Positions 1 to 5,308 are shown, numbered from the stretch's first letter. The stretch: 5,308 nucleotides of DNA from Solirubrobacterales bacterium (GCA_027314825.1 DAHVAB010000194.1:1-5308); one strand, 5' to 3'. The notes: generated from the sequence alone by a model not told the origin. Translations and numbers: made by a program.

Positions 1-105
1 ACAGGCCGGCACACGATCGCCACCGCCCCGCCCGCCACCGGCAAGCCCACAGGCCGGCGCCCGATCGCCGTCGCCCCGCCCGCTTGGCTCGTTGCCGGCG
101 AGCCC
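1..105. repeat. Imperfect 48-bp-period direct repeat
   Basis: Bases 1-35 and 49-83 match at 31 of 35 positions; both begin ACAGGCCGGC and end CGCCCCGCCCGC. The trailing part of unit 1 (37-48, ACCGGCAAGCCC) is matched at 10 of 12 positions by 94-105 (GCCGGCGAGCCC), so the second unit equals the first plus an insertion of about 10 bases. The period divides by three, which suits a repeat inside a coding region but does not prove it. More units may lie left of the window. Confidence 0.7.
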
Positions 106-141
106 GCCCGACTCCCGCCGGATCACCGCGCGCGCCTATGA
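1..141 (+). CDS. Possible C-terminal tail of an upstream gene (partial, uncertain)
   Basis: The first frame is open from base 1 to a TGA at 139-141 and gives 46 residues rich in Ala, Pro, Arg and Gly. About 85% of its codons end in G or C, as expected of a gene in this genome, and the direct repeat it contains has a period of 48 bases, exactly 16 codons, so the peptide repeats too (TGRHTIATAPPA, then TGRRPIAVAPPA). If real, it would be a low-complexity tail ending 9 bases before the MoxR-type gene. No domain is recognisable. In DNA this G+C-rich, other frames on both strands are also open, and a minus-strand reading is possible, so this call is weak. Confidence 0.25.
   Translation, partial: TGRHTIATAPPATGKPTGRRPIAVAPPAWLVAGEPARLPPDHRARL
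86..104. other. GC-rich hairpin at the left edge
   Basis: GGCTCG (86-91) and CGAGCC (99-104) form a perfect 6-bp stem around a 7-base loop. It lies in the part of the second repeat unit that has no counterpart in the first. No T-run follows, so it lacks the usual signature of an intrinsic terminator. It could be a weak terminator for an upstream gene or just codon-level coincidence. Confidence 0.3.
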
Positions 142-142
142 T
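137..142 (+). promoter_or_regulatory. Candidate -10 element for the MoxR-type gene
   Basis: TATGAT matches the sigma-70 -10 consensus at five of six positions and stands out in a stretch almost free of A/T. It ends 8 bases before the GTG at 151, so transcription from it would begin at or next to the start codon and give a leaderless or near-leaderless mRNA. This fits the absence of a purine-rich ribosome-binding site in 141-150. No convincing -35 hexamer sits 16-18 bases upstream (114-119 reads CCCGCC), and the hexamer overlaps the TGA that closes the possible upstream gene. Confidence 0.3.
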
Positions 143-150
143 GCCGGCAG

Positions 151-1071
151 GTGCCCGAGTCGAGGAATCCAACATCAGTCGCCGAGGTGCAGGACGGCCT
201 GCGCGCGGCGCGCTACCTGCCCAACGCGGCGACCTCGCTGGTCTCATACCTGGCGATCCGCCTCGCCAAGCCGGTGCTGGTCGAGGGCCCGGCCGGGGTC
301 GGCAAGACCGAGCTGGCCAAGGCCCTGGCCGAGCTGCTGGGCAGGCGGCTCGTGCGGCTGCAGTGCTACGAGGGCCTCGACGAGGCGAAGGCGCTCTATG
401 AGTGGAACTACCGCAAGCAGCTGTTGCGCATACAGGCCCAGGATGGCGACGCCGGGTGGGAGAGCCTGCAGGAGGACATCTTCGGCGAGGAGTTCCTGCT
501 GAGCCGGCCGCTGATGAGCGCGATCACATCACCCGAGCCGGTCGTGCTCCTCATCGACGAGATCGACAAGACCGACCAGGAGTTCGAGGCGATGCTGCTG
601 GAGCTCCTCTCCGACTTCCAGATCTCCATCCCGGAGCTGGGCCGCGTGCAGGCGCGCACCCGCCCCGTGGTGCTGCTCACCTCCAACAACTCCCGGGAGC
701 TGACCGAGGCGCTCAAGCGCCGCTGCCTCTACCTGTGGCTCGACTACCCGCCCGCCGAGCAGGAGCTCGCAATCGTGAGGCTGCACGCCCCGGAGCTCTC
801 CGAGACCGTCGCCCGCCGCCTGATCGAGGTGATCGGGATGGTCAGAGCCTTGGATCTGAAGAAGCCGCCATCGATCGCGGAGTCGATCGACTGGGCCAGG
901 GCGCTGCTGCTGCTCGGCGCCGAGGAGATCGACCAGGACATCTTCAGGGAGACGATGTCGGTGATCGTCAAGCACCGCACCGACATGGACATCGTCGCCG
1001 AGCGGGTCGGACTGAGCCTCGGCTCGCGCGAGCACGACGACCCGGCGCGCCTCGATGCGGGACGCACCTGA
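151..1071 (+). CDS. MoxR-type AAA+ ATPase (CoxD-like)
   Basis: A 306-residue cytoplasmic AAA+ ATPase of the MoxR group, which uses ATP to remodel or activate partner proteins, often together with a VWA-domain protein. The Walker A motif GPAGVGKT is at residues 46-53, Walker B LLIDEID at 133-139, the sensor-1 stretch LTSNN at 176-180, and the basic ALKRRC at 187-192 sits where an arginine finger is expected. The LTSNNSREL...ALKRRCLYLW wording resembles the CoxD-like subgroup found beside CoxE-type genes. GTG 151 is the first start after an in-frame TGA at 139-141; GTG 187 is possible but would shorten the N-terminal helix. No clear ribosome-binding site precedes 151. The last 17 bases overlap the VWA gene, implying one transcript and coupled translation. 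Length is normal for the family. The client protein cannot be told from this window; CO dehydrogenase maturation is only one known role of relatives. Confidence 0.93.
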   Translation: MPESRNPTSVAEVQDGLRAARYLPNAATSLVSYLAIRLAKPVLVEGPAGVGKTELAKALAELLGRRLVRLQCYEGLDEAKALYEWNYRKQLLRIQAQDGDAGWESLQEDIFGEEFLLSRPLMSAITSPEPVVLLIDEIDKTDQEFEAMLLELLSDFQISIPELGRVQARTRPVVLLTSNNSRELTEALKRRCLYLWLDYPPAEQELAIVRLHAPELSETVARRLIEVIGMVRALDLKKPPSIAESIDWARALLLLGAEEIDQDIFRETMSVIVKHRTDMDIVAERVGLSLGSREHDDPARLDAGRT

Positions 1072-2464
1072 GCAGCGCCCCCGCGGGCTGCCCGCACAGA
1101 TTCTGGCGCTCGGCGAGCAGCTCCGCGCAGAGGGCGTCGCGGTCGGAACCTCCGAGCTGCTCGACGCCTTCGCGGCGCTGCACGAGATCCCCTGGACCGC
1201 GGAGGCCGAGTTCCGCGAGGCGCTGGCGGCCACGCTCGCCAAGAGTCCCGAGGACAGACGCATCTTCGAGATGGTCTTCGATCGCTTCATGTTCCGGGCC
1301 GTCGAGGCCACGGCTATCGCACCGGAGACGCAACAGCGCCTCGGCGACGATGAGTCCCACCCGAGTGCGCTGCGCGAGCTCACCGACGCCGACGTCGAAG
1401 CGCTGCGCATGCAGATAGCCAAGGCTCTCGCCGACGGTGCGGAGGGCTCGATGCGCGACCTGGCCCGGCTCGCGATCGCCGCGTTCGGCCGCGACTCGCA
1501 GGGCTCCGGGGTGATCGGCGTCGACGTGCAGAGGATCAGAAGATCGCTGAGCCTGCGCAGCGACCCGCAACCGCAGCTGCCGTCCGATGACCCGCGACAC
1601 GCCGGCGTGCCGCGGGAGGCGCTGCGACGGTTCGAGGCGATGCTGCGCGCCGAGCTGGAGCGCGCCCAGGCGCGCCGCACCGGTCAGCTGCCCCCCGCCA
1701 GGCCCCTCGGCGACCTCGACCGGGCACTGCCGTCCGGGCCGCTCGCCGACCTGGCAGCGGTGCACCGGGTGGTCGCACAGCTGCGCCGCCGCCTGGCCAC
1801 CCAGGGCATGCAGGCACGCGGGCATCGCCGCCACGCCCGTCTCGACGTGCGCAGGACGATGCGGGAGTCGCTGCAGACAGGCGGCGTGCCGATCGTGCTC
1901 AAGTACCGCCCTCGCCGCCCGCGGCGCCCCGAGATCTACGTGCTCTGCGATGTCTCCACGTCCGTCACCTCCGCCTCGGTCTTCTTCCTCTCCGTGCTGC
2001 ACGCCCTCCACGACACCTTCCGCAAGATGCGCTCCTTCGTGTTCATCGAGCGGATCTCCGAGGTCAGCGACGCCTTCGAGAAGGAGCGCGACTTCAGGGC
2101 GATCAACGAGCGGATCGCAAACGATGCCGGCGTCGCCGACATATCCGGCTACACGGACTACGGACGGGTCTGGCAGGAGCTCTACGAGCTGATCGGCGAG
2201 GAGATGCACCCGCGTGCGACCCTGATCGTGCTGGGCGACGCGCGCACCAACGGACGCGACCCGAAGGCCGAGCTGTTCGGCCAGATCGCCTCCAAGGCGG
2301 GGCGGGCCTTCTGGCTGAATCCGGAGCCGCGGCTCTACTGGAACTACGGCGACTCGGTGATCGGCGCCTACGAGCGCTACTGCACCGCGTTCGAGTGCTG
2401 GACCACGCCGCAGCTGGAGGAGTTCGTCAAGGCGTTGACGCGAGAGGGCGAGCAGGCGCGATAG
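1055..2464 (+). CDS. VWA-domain protein, CoxE-like, partner of the MoxR-type ATPase
   Basis: A 469-residue protein with no signal peptide or membrane segment, so probably cytoplasmic. The N-terminal half (about residues 1-270) is helical, charged and Arg/Ala-rich. The C-terminal half holds a VWA domain with an apparently complete MIDAS metal site: DVSTS (Asp299, Ser301, Ser303), then Thr367 in GYTDYGRVW, then Asp395 in VLGDARTNGRDP. This pattern and the gene order match the CoxE-like family, whose members work with MoxR ATPases in assembling metalloenzymes or other complexes; the N-terminal region is thought to contact the ATPase or client. ATG 1055 lies inside the end of the ATPase gene with only a poor ribosome-binding site, so translation is probably coupled to the ATPase. 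The TAG stop at 2462-2464 is followed almost at once by a TPP riboswitch, with no terminator between them. Family call is firm; client and physiological role are unknown. Confidence 0.9.
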   Translation: MRDAPEQRPRGLPAQILALGEQLRAEGVAVGTSELLDAFAALHEIPWTAEAEFREALAATLAKSPEDRRIFEMVFDRFMFRAVEATAIAPETQQRLGDDESHPSALRELTDADVEALRMQIAKALADGAEGSMRDLARLAIAAFGRDSQGSGVIGVDVQRIRRSLSLRSDPQPQLPSDDPRHAGVPREALRRFEAMLRAELERAQARRTGQLPPARPLGDLDRALPSGPLADLAAVHRVVAQLRRRLATQGMQARGHRRHARLDVRRTMRESLQTGGVPIVLKYRPRRPRRPEIYVLCDVSTSVTSASVFFLSVLHALHDTFRKMRSFVFIERISEVSDAFEKERDFRAINERIANDAGVADISGYTDYGRVWQELYELIGEEMHPRATLIVLGDARTNGRDPKAELFGQIASKAGRAFWLNPEPRLYWNYGDSVIGAYERYCTAFECWTTPQLEEFVKALTREGEQAR

Positions 2465-2467
2465 CAT
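2435..2467 (+). promoter_or_regulatory. Weak candidate promoter for the thiamine-precursor operon
   Basis: TTGACG at 2435-2440 matches the -35 consensus at five of six positions, inside the last codons of the VWA gene. Downstream A/T-bearing candidates for a -10 are GCGATA (2458-2463, 17-base spacer), GATAGC (2460-2465, 19-base spacer) and TAGCAT (2462-2467, 21-base spacer); none is good. Transcription from here would begin at about 2470-2475, right at the 5' side of the aptamer. A separate promoter is attractive because the riboswitch-controlled genes have a different job from the VWA gene, but the -10 match is poor. Confidence 0.3.
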
Positions 2468-2580
2468 CACGCGGAGAACAGGGGGGCTGGCGGGAAGGCC
2501 GGCTGAGATGGTGCCCTTGAGCGATGCTCGCCCGGCACCGACCCTTTGAACCTGTGGGGTAATGCCCGCGAAGGGAGCGA
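2468..2580 (+). ncRNA. TPP riboswitch (THI element)
   Basis: The conserved thi-box blocks appear in order: CUGAGA at 2503-2508, ACCC at 2541-2544, UUUGAACCUG at 2545-2554, and GGGUAAUGCCCGCGAAGGGA at 2557-2576. Helices can be drawn: P2 from GGG 2482-2484 with CCC 2542-2544; P3 from GCUGGC 2486-2491 with GCCGGC 2498-2503; an extra P3a stem from GGUGCC 2510-2515 with GGCACC 2534-2539, topped by GAGC 2519-2522 with GCUC 2526-2529; P4 from CCU 2551-2553 with AGG 2572-2574; P5 from GGG 2556-2558 with CCC 2565-2567. P1 is not clear; CGC 2470-2472 with GCG 2577-2579 is one option. The RNA binds thiamine pyrophosphate and turns off the genes that follow. There is no intrinsic terminator after it, and AAGGGAG (2571-2577), the ribosome-binding site of the ATPase gene, is part of the folded aptamer, which points to translational control. 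Confidence 0.95.
2571..2577 (+). promoter_or_regulatory. Ribosome-binding site inside the riboswitch, sets GTG 2583 start
   Basis: AAGGGAG is a good Shine-Dalgarno match and lies 5 bases before the in-frame GTG at 2583. Its A2572-G2574 are the 3' strand of aptamer helix P4, and the following bases approach P1, so ligand-stabilised folding would hide it from the ribosome. The alternative ATG at 2562 lies in the conserved AAUG of the P5 loop and has no ribosome-binding site at the right distance. Confidence 0.75.
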
Positions 2581-2582
2581 AG

Positions 2583-3515
2583 GTGTCAAGCAGAGCGCAG
2601 CATCTCGAGCGCCGACCGCCAGCGGAGGCGCCCGCGAGCGGAGAGGCGCACACGACGGGCAACACGGGCAGCCAGGCGCACACGACCGGCGACGCAGACA
2701 ACCAGCCCCTCACCACCGGCGAAGCGATCAAACAGAGGCACGCCGCCCGCCCCGGGCAAGACGTACGCTTCCCCGCGCACGGCGGCGAAGCCGCCGTCAC
2801 CCTCACCAATGTGAGCCGCTCCTTCCGGGATCGCGCGGGCACCCCGCTACACGCGCTGCGCGGCGTCTCGCTGACCGCGCAGGCCGGCAGCGTGCTGGCC
2901 GTCGTCGGCGCGAGCGGCTGCGGCAAGACCACGCTCCTGGAGCTGATCTGCGGGCTCCAGGCTCCCGACTGCGGCCACATCGACGCGGCGCCGGCCGCGC
3001 TCATGCCCCAGCGCGACCTCCTGCTCCCCTGGCTCGCCGCGATCGACAACGCCGCGCTGCCGCTGCGGATCGCAGGCCTCCCTCGCCGTGACGCCCGCGA
3101 GCGCGCCGCGCCACTCTTCGCCGAGCTGGGCCTGTCCGGCTTCGAGCGCGCGCGGCCCGCGGAGCTCTCCGGCGGAATGCGCCAGCGGGTCGCCTTCCTG
3201 CGCACACTGCTCTCCGGCAAGCCGGTCATCTGCCTCGACGAGCCGTTCGGGGCGCTCGACGCAATCACCAGGATGCAGATGCAGAGGTGGCTCTCCGACG
3301 CGCTGTCAGCACAGCCCCGCACGGTGATCCTCGTCACCCACGACGTCGAGGAGGCGGTGCTCCTCGCCGACCGGATCGCGGTGCTCAGCCCGCGCCCCGG
3401 ACGCGTGGTCGCAGATCTCCAGGTCCCCCTCCCCCGCCCTCGATCGCGCACCGACGAGCAGGTCGTGGCGCTGCGCGAGCGCGCGCTCGGCGCCCTCAGG
3501 GTGGAGCTCCCGTGA
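2583..3515 (+). CDS. thiZ: ABC importer ATP-binding protein, ThiZ-like
   Basis: ATPase subunit (310 residues from GTG 2583) of an importer in the nitrate/sulfonate/taurine/HMP group, acting at the inner face of the membrane with the permease encoded next. All nucleotide-binding motifs are present: Walker A GASGCGKTT at 109-117, Q-loop Gln143 in LMPQRDLLLPW, signature LSGGMRQR at 195-202, Walker B VICLDEP ending in Asp219-Glu220, D-loop GALD at 223-226, and H-loop His253 in VTHDVEEA. The ABC fold begins only near residue 70 (VTLTNVSRSF); before it is a hydrophilic, probably disordered extension with three 10-residue repeats. The next in-frame start, GTG 2811, would cut off the first strand of the fold, and there is none between, so the extension must be translated unless an unusual start is used. 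ATG 2562, seven codons earlier, lies in the riboswitch and is unlikely. The gene ends in a GTGA overlap with the permease. Substrate is inferred from the riboswitch and the binding protein. Confidence 0.92.
   Translation: MSSRAQHLERRPPAEAPASGEAHTTGNTGSQAHTTGDADNQPLTTGEAIKQRHAARPGQDVRFPAHGGEAAVTLTNVSRSFRDRAGTPLHALRGVSLTAQAGSVLAVVGASGCGKTTLLELICGLQAPDCGHIDAAPAALMPQRDLLLPWLAAIDNAALPLRIAGLPRRDARERAAPLFAELGLSGFERARPAELSGGMRQRVAFLRTLLSGKPVICLDEPFGALDAITRMQMQRWLSDALSAQPRTVILVTHDVEEAVLLADRIAVLSPRPGRVVADLQVPLPRPRSRTDEQVVALRERALGALRVELP
2646..2735 (+). repeat. Three tandem 30-bp (10-codon) units in the ATPase N-terminal extension
   Basis: The units at 2646-2675, 2676-2705 and 2706-2735 encode AHTTGNTGSQ, AHTTGDADNQ and PLTTGEAIKQ. 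The consensus is AHTTGxxxxQ. The DNA of the first two shares 16 of 17 bases at 2644-2660 and 2674-2690, while the third has drifted but keeps register. Period is exactly 30 bases, so unit gain or loss would keep the reading frame. Confidence 0.85.
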
Positions 3516-4285
3516 GCGCGAGCAGGCGACTCGCGGAGGCACTGCCGGCTGCGGCACTGCTGCTCGCGCTGCTGGGCGCATGGGAGCTGTACGTGGATCT
3601 CGGCGGGATCTCGCCATACCTGCTGCCAGCTCCGCACGCGGTGGCAAGCGCGGCGTGGACCGACCGGGAGCTGCTCCTGCAGAACACGCTCATCACGATC
3701 AAGGAAGTGGTCCTCGGCCTGGCCTTCGCAGTGACAGCCGGCTTCGCCCTGGCGATCGCAATCCACCTCTCCACCGCGGTCCGCCGCGCCGTCTACCCGC
3801 TGGCCGTCGGCTCGCAGGCGCTGCCGTTCGTGGTGATCGCGCCGATGCTCGCCTTCTGGCTCGGCTTCGGCATCGGCCCGAAGCTGCTCGTGATCGGGCT
3901 GATCTGCTTCTTCCCCGTCGCCGTAACCACAGTGGACGGCCTCTCGGCCGTCGACCGCGAACACCTGAAGCTGCTCAGCACCCTGGACGCCTCGCGCTGG
4001 CAGGCCTTCCGCTTCGCCGAGCTGCCAGCCGCCCTGCCGGCCGTCATCTCCGGTGCACGGATCGCGCTGGTGGTGGCGTGGATCGCAGCGTTCATCGCCG
4101 AGGTCGCCACCCCCACCGTCGGCGCCTACGCGGGGCTCGGGCGCGAGGCGACCACCGCGATGCAGTCCTCGCAGGTGAGCAGCGCACTCGCCGCCACCGT
4201 CGTGCTGTTCGCGCTCGCGATCATCTGCTTCCATGCCCTGTCCCTCGCCGAGCGCCGCTTCGCGGCCTGGGCGCGACCGACCTGA
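3512..4285 (+). CDS. thiX: ABC importer permease, ThiX-like
   Basis: A 257-residue membrane subunit of the binding-protein-dependent importer family (SsuC/TauC/ThiX type). Six hydrophobic segments can be seen at about residues 10-28, 64-86, 94-117, 122-141, 177-198 and 223-243. The cytoplasmic coupling loop that docks on the ATPase is at about 150-176 (EHLKLLSTLDASRW...FAELPAALP), with the usual LPxxLP ending; the glycine common in this EAA loop is Asp159 here. GTG 3512 is chosen because it overlaps the ATPase stop as GTGA, lies 5 bases after the purine-rich AGGGTGGAG (3498-3506), and starts just before the first membrane segment. The same frame stays open upstream to an ATG at 3287, but that would add 75 Arg/Pro-rich residues that are only a shadow of the ATPase gene. 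Length is normal for the family. It should pair with ThiZ and accept substrate from the lipoprotein encoded 11 bases downstream. Confidence 0.93.
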   Translation: MSASRRLAEALPAAALLLALLGAWELYVDLGGISPYLLPAPHAVASAAWTDRELLLQNTLITIKEVVLGLAFAVTAGFALAIAIHLSTAVRRAVYPLAVGSQALPFVVIAPMLAFWLGFGIGPKLLVIGLICFFPVAVTTVDGLSAVDREHLKLLSTLDASRWQAFRFAELPAALPAVISGARIALVVAWIAAFIAEVATPTVGAYAGLGREATTAMQSSQVSSALAATVVLFALAIICFHALSLAERRFAAWARPT

Positions 4286-4296
4286 GGAGAGACCCG

Positions 4297-5308
4297 TTGA
4301 GAGAGATGCCGAGAGCCGTTCGCAGAGCGGCAGCGCCACTGCTGGCCGTCCTCTGCGCCATCGGAGTCGCCGCGTGCGGCGAGAAGCAGGACGTGACGAG
4401 CGCGAGCACTGTGCAGCCGTTCACCGTGATGCTCGACTGGTTCCCGAACGCCGACCATGCGCCGCTGTACGCCGCGATAGACCGCGGCTACTTCCGGACC
4501 GTCGGCCTCGAAGTCCGCCCGGTCGTGCCGGCCGAAACGGCCGAACCGCTGACGCTGCTCGCCGCCGGCAAGGTCGACGCGGCGATCTCCTATGAGCCGG
4601 AAGTGCTGATCGCCCGCGACCAGGGGCTGAAAGTCGTCTCGGTGGCGGCGCTCGTCCAACGTCCGCTCACCTCGATCATCGCCTTGCCCGGCGCGCATGT
4701 GCACTCCGTCTCAGACCTGGCTGGAAGGCGCGTCGGCACAGCCGGGATCCCCTACCAGGCGACCGAGCTTCACACGGCGCTCACCCACGCCGGCGTCTCA
4801 CCCGCCAAGGTGACAGAAGTGAACGTCGGCTTCAACCTCGTGCAGGCGATGCTCTCCGGAAAGGTCGCAGCTACGCTCGGCGGCTTCTGGAACTACGAGG
4901 CGATCCAGCTGCGTGAAATGCACAAGCGCCCGCTGGTCATCCCGATAAACGAGGCGGGCGTGCCAAGCTACGACGAGCTGGTCATCGCCGTCCGCGAAGG
5001 CGAGGCACGCCACAGCGGGCGCGAGCTGCGCAGCTTCATGCAGGCGCTGAGCAGGGGTGAGAGCTACGTGCGCGCACACCCCGCGCACGCCGCGAGGATG
5101 ATCGAGCAGGCCAACCCCACGCTCGAAGAAAAGCTCCAGCTGGCGTCGATCGAGGCGACGCTGCCGGCTGCGCAGCCGGCTCAACCCAACAAGCCATACG
5201 GCTGGCAGGCGCCCTCCGCCTGGGCATCCTTCGGCCAGTGGATGTTCTCCAAAGGCCTGTTGAAGAGCAACCCGGACAAGACGGGCCTGCCGCCCTTCAC
5301 CAACGAGT
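4297..5308 (+). CDS. thiY: Substrate-binding lipoprotein, ThiY-like, NMT1/THI5 family (3' end cut by window)
   Basis: At least 337 residues of an extracytoplasmic binding protein for a thiamine pyrimidine precursor. A Type II signal peptide is clear: basic MREMPRAVRR, hydrophobic LLAVLCAIG, and lipobox VAAC with Cys27, the residue that would carry the lipid anchor. Family hallmarks follow: LDWFPNADHAPLY (46-58) running into RGYFRTVGLEV, then GKVDAAISYEPE (91-102), DLAGRRVGTAG near 145, and GGFWNYE (195-201). The cysteine-rich CCCFC motif of yeast THI5 HMP synthases is absent, so this is a binder and not an enzyme. TTG 4297 is preferred because GAGGAG (4284-4289) lies 7 bases upstream; in-frame ATG 4306 would be 16 bases away and lose three residues. 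The frame is still open at the edge at PFTNE, where relatives are near their end, so only a few codons are missing. ThiY of Bacillus halodurans binds formylaminopyrimidine; HMP is the other likely ligand. Confidence 0.93.
   Translation, partial: MREMPRAVRRAAAPLLAVLCAIGVAACGEKQDVTSASTVQPFTVMLDWFPNADHAPLYAAIDRGYFRTVGLEVRPVVPAETAEPLTLLAAGKVDAAISYEPEVLIARDQGLKVVSVAALVQRPLTSIIALPGAHVHSVSDLAGRRVGTAGIPYQATELHTALTHAGVSPAKVTEVNVGFNLVQAMLSGKVAATLGGFWNYEAIQLREMHKRPLVIPINEAGVPSYDELVIAVREGEARHSGRELRSFMQALSRGESYVRAHPAHAARMIEQANPTLEEKLQLASIEATLPAAQPAQPNKPYGWQAPSAWASFGQWMFSKGLLKSNPDKTGLPPFTNE
5163..5180. repeat. 18-bp perfect palindrome inside thiY
   Basis: GCCGGCTGCGCAGCCGGC is its own reverse complement. 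It encodes part of LPAAQPAQP near the C-terminal end of the binding protein. It could form a short hairpin in the mRNA, but it has no T-run and lies inside the gene, so a regulatory role is not supported; high G+C and Ala/Pro codons make such palindromes easier to reach by chance. Confidence 0.5.

Noticed and set aside
402..1418. A 338-codon + frame overlapping the MoxR-type gene.
   Set aside because: Arg/Pro/Ala-rich shift of the MoxR and VWA genes; the Walker and MIDAS motifs lie in the other frames.
529..1680. A 383-codon minus-strand frame across the ATPase/VWA junction.
   Set aside because: Ser/Arg-rich shadow of the + strand genes with no recognisable fold or ribosome-binding site.
2562..2582. 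ATG 2562 as the start of the ABC ATPase.
   Set aside because: It is the conserved AAUG of the TPP aptamer P5 loop, with no Shine-Dalgarno in place; GTG 2583 has AAGGGAG at 5 bases.
2644..2720. The 30-bp repeats as a CRISPR array or DNA-binding iterons.
   Set aside because: Units abut without spacers, drift by the third copy, and keep codon register, which fits a coding repeat.
3287..3511. ATG 3287 as the start of the permease.
   Set aside because: It would add 75 Arg/Pro-rich residues overlapping the ATPase C-terminal coding region; GTG 3512 has a ribosome-binding site and the classic 4-base overlap.
968..4339. A 1123-codon open frame on the minus strand.
   Set aside because: It runs antisense through the VWA, ATPase and permease genes, all with complete family motifs on the + strand. 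Its translation is low-complexity Arg/Gly/Ala with no domain. Long antisense frames are expected in DNA this G+C-rich.
4126..4704. A 192-codon minus-strand frame over the start of the binding protein.
   Set aside because: The + strand here encodes a clear lipoprotein signal and THI5-family motifs; the minus frame has none.
5163..5180. Perfect palindrome as a terminator or operator.
   Set aside because: It is inside the thiY coding sequence, has no T-run, and is explained by Ala/Pro/Gln codons in G+C-rich DNA.

Overview
The window is about 70% G+C with strong third-position G/C, GTG and TTG starts, and tightly packed genes that all read on the + strand. It looks like chromosomal DNA of a high-GC actinomycete-like bacterium. 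A Thermoleophilia-type lineage (Solirubrobacter/Conexibacter relatives) is my guess from overall style; nothing here proves it. No RNA polymerase marker, tRNA, rRNA, mobile element or CRISPR array is visible.

Left edge (1-150): a short G+C-rich stretch with an imperfect direct repeat of 48-bp period and a small GC-rich hairpin. It is either the C-terminal tail of an upstream gene ending at 139-141 or a promoter region; a lone TATGAT hexamer at 137-142 would fit a near-leaderless transcript.

Module 1 (151-2464): a MoxR-type AAA+ ATPase overlaps by 17 nt a protein with a CoxE-type von Willebrand A (VWA) domain. Such pairs usually act as a chaperone or activation machine: the ATPase remodels a client protein or inserts a metal, and the VWA partner, with a metal-binding MIDAS site, recruits the client. 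The client is not in the window.

Module 2 (about 2468-5308): a TPP riboswitch begins a few bases after the VWA stop codon and leads into a three-gene ABC importer: ATPase (ThiZ-like), permease (ThiX-like) and an NMT1/THI5-family substrate-binding lipoprotein (ThiY-like, cut by the right edge just before its expected end). The importer probably brings in a thiamine pyrimidine precursor such as HMP or its formylamino form, and is shut off when TPP is plentiful. The ribosome-binding site of the ATPase gene lies inside the 3' part of the aptamer, so control is probably at translation initiation. The most likely ATPase start is GTG 2583, not the ATG at 2562, which is the conserved AAUG of the riboswitch itself.

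Most of the content belongs to known families. The unusual parts are the aptamer/start-site overlap, the riboswitch placed directly after an unrelated gene, an approximately 70-residue ATPase N-terminal extension holding three 10-residue repeats, and the 48-bp repeat at the left edge. I do not see clear evidence of a wholly new system.
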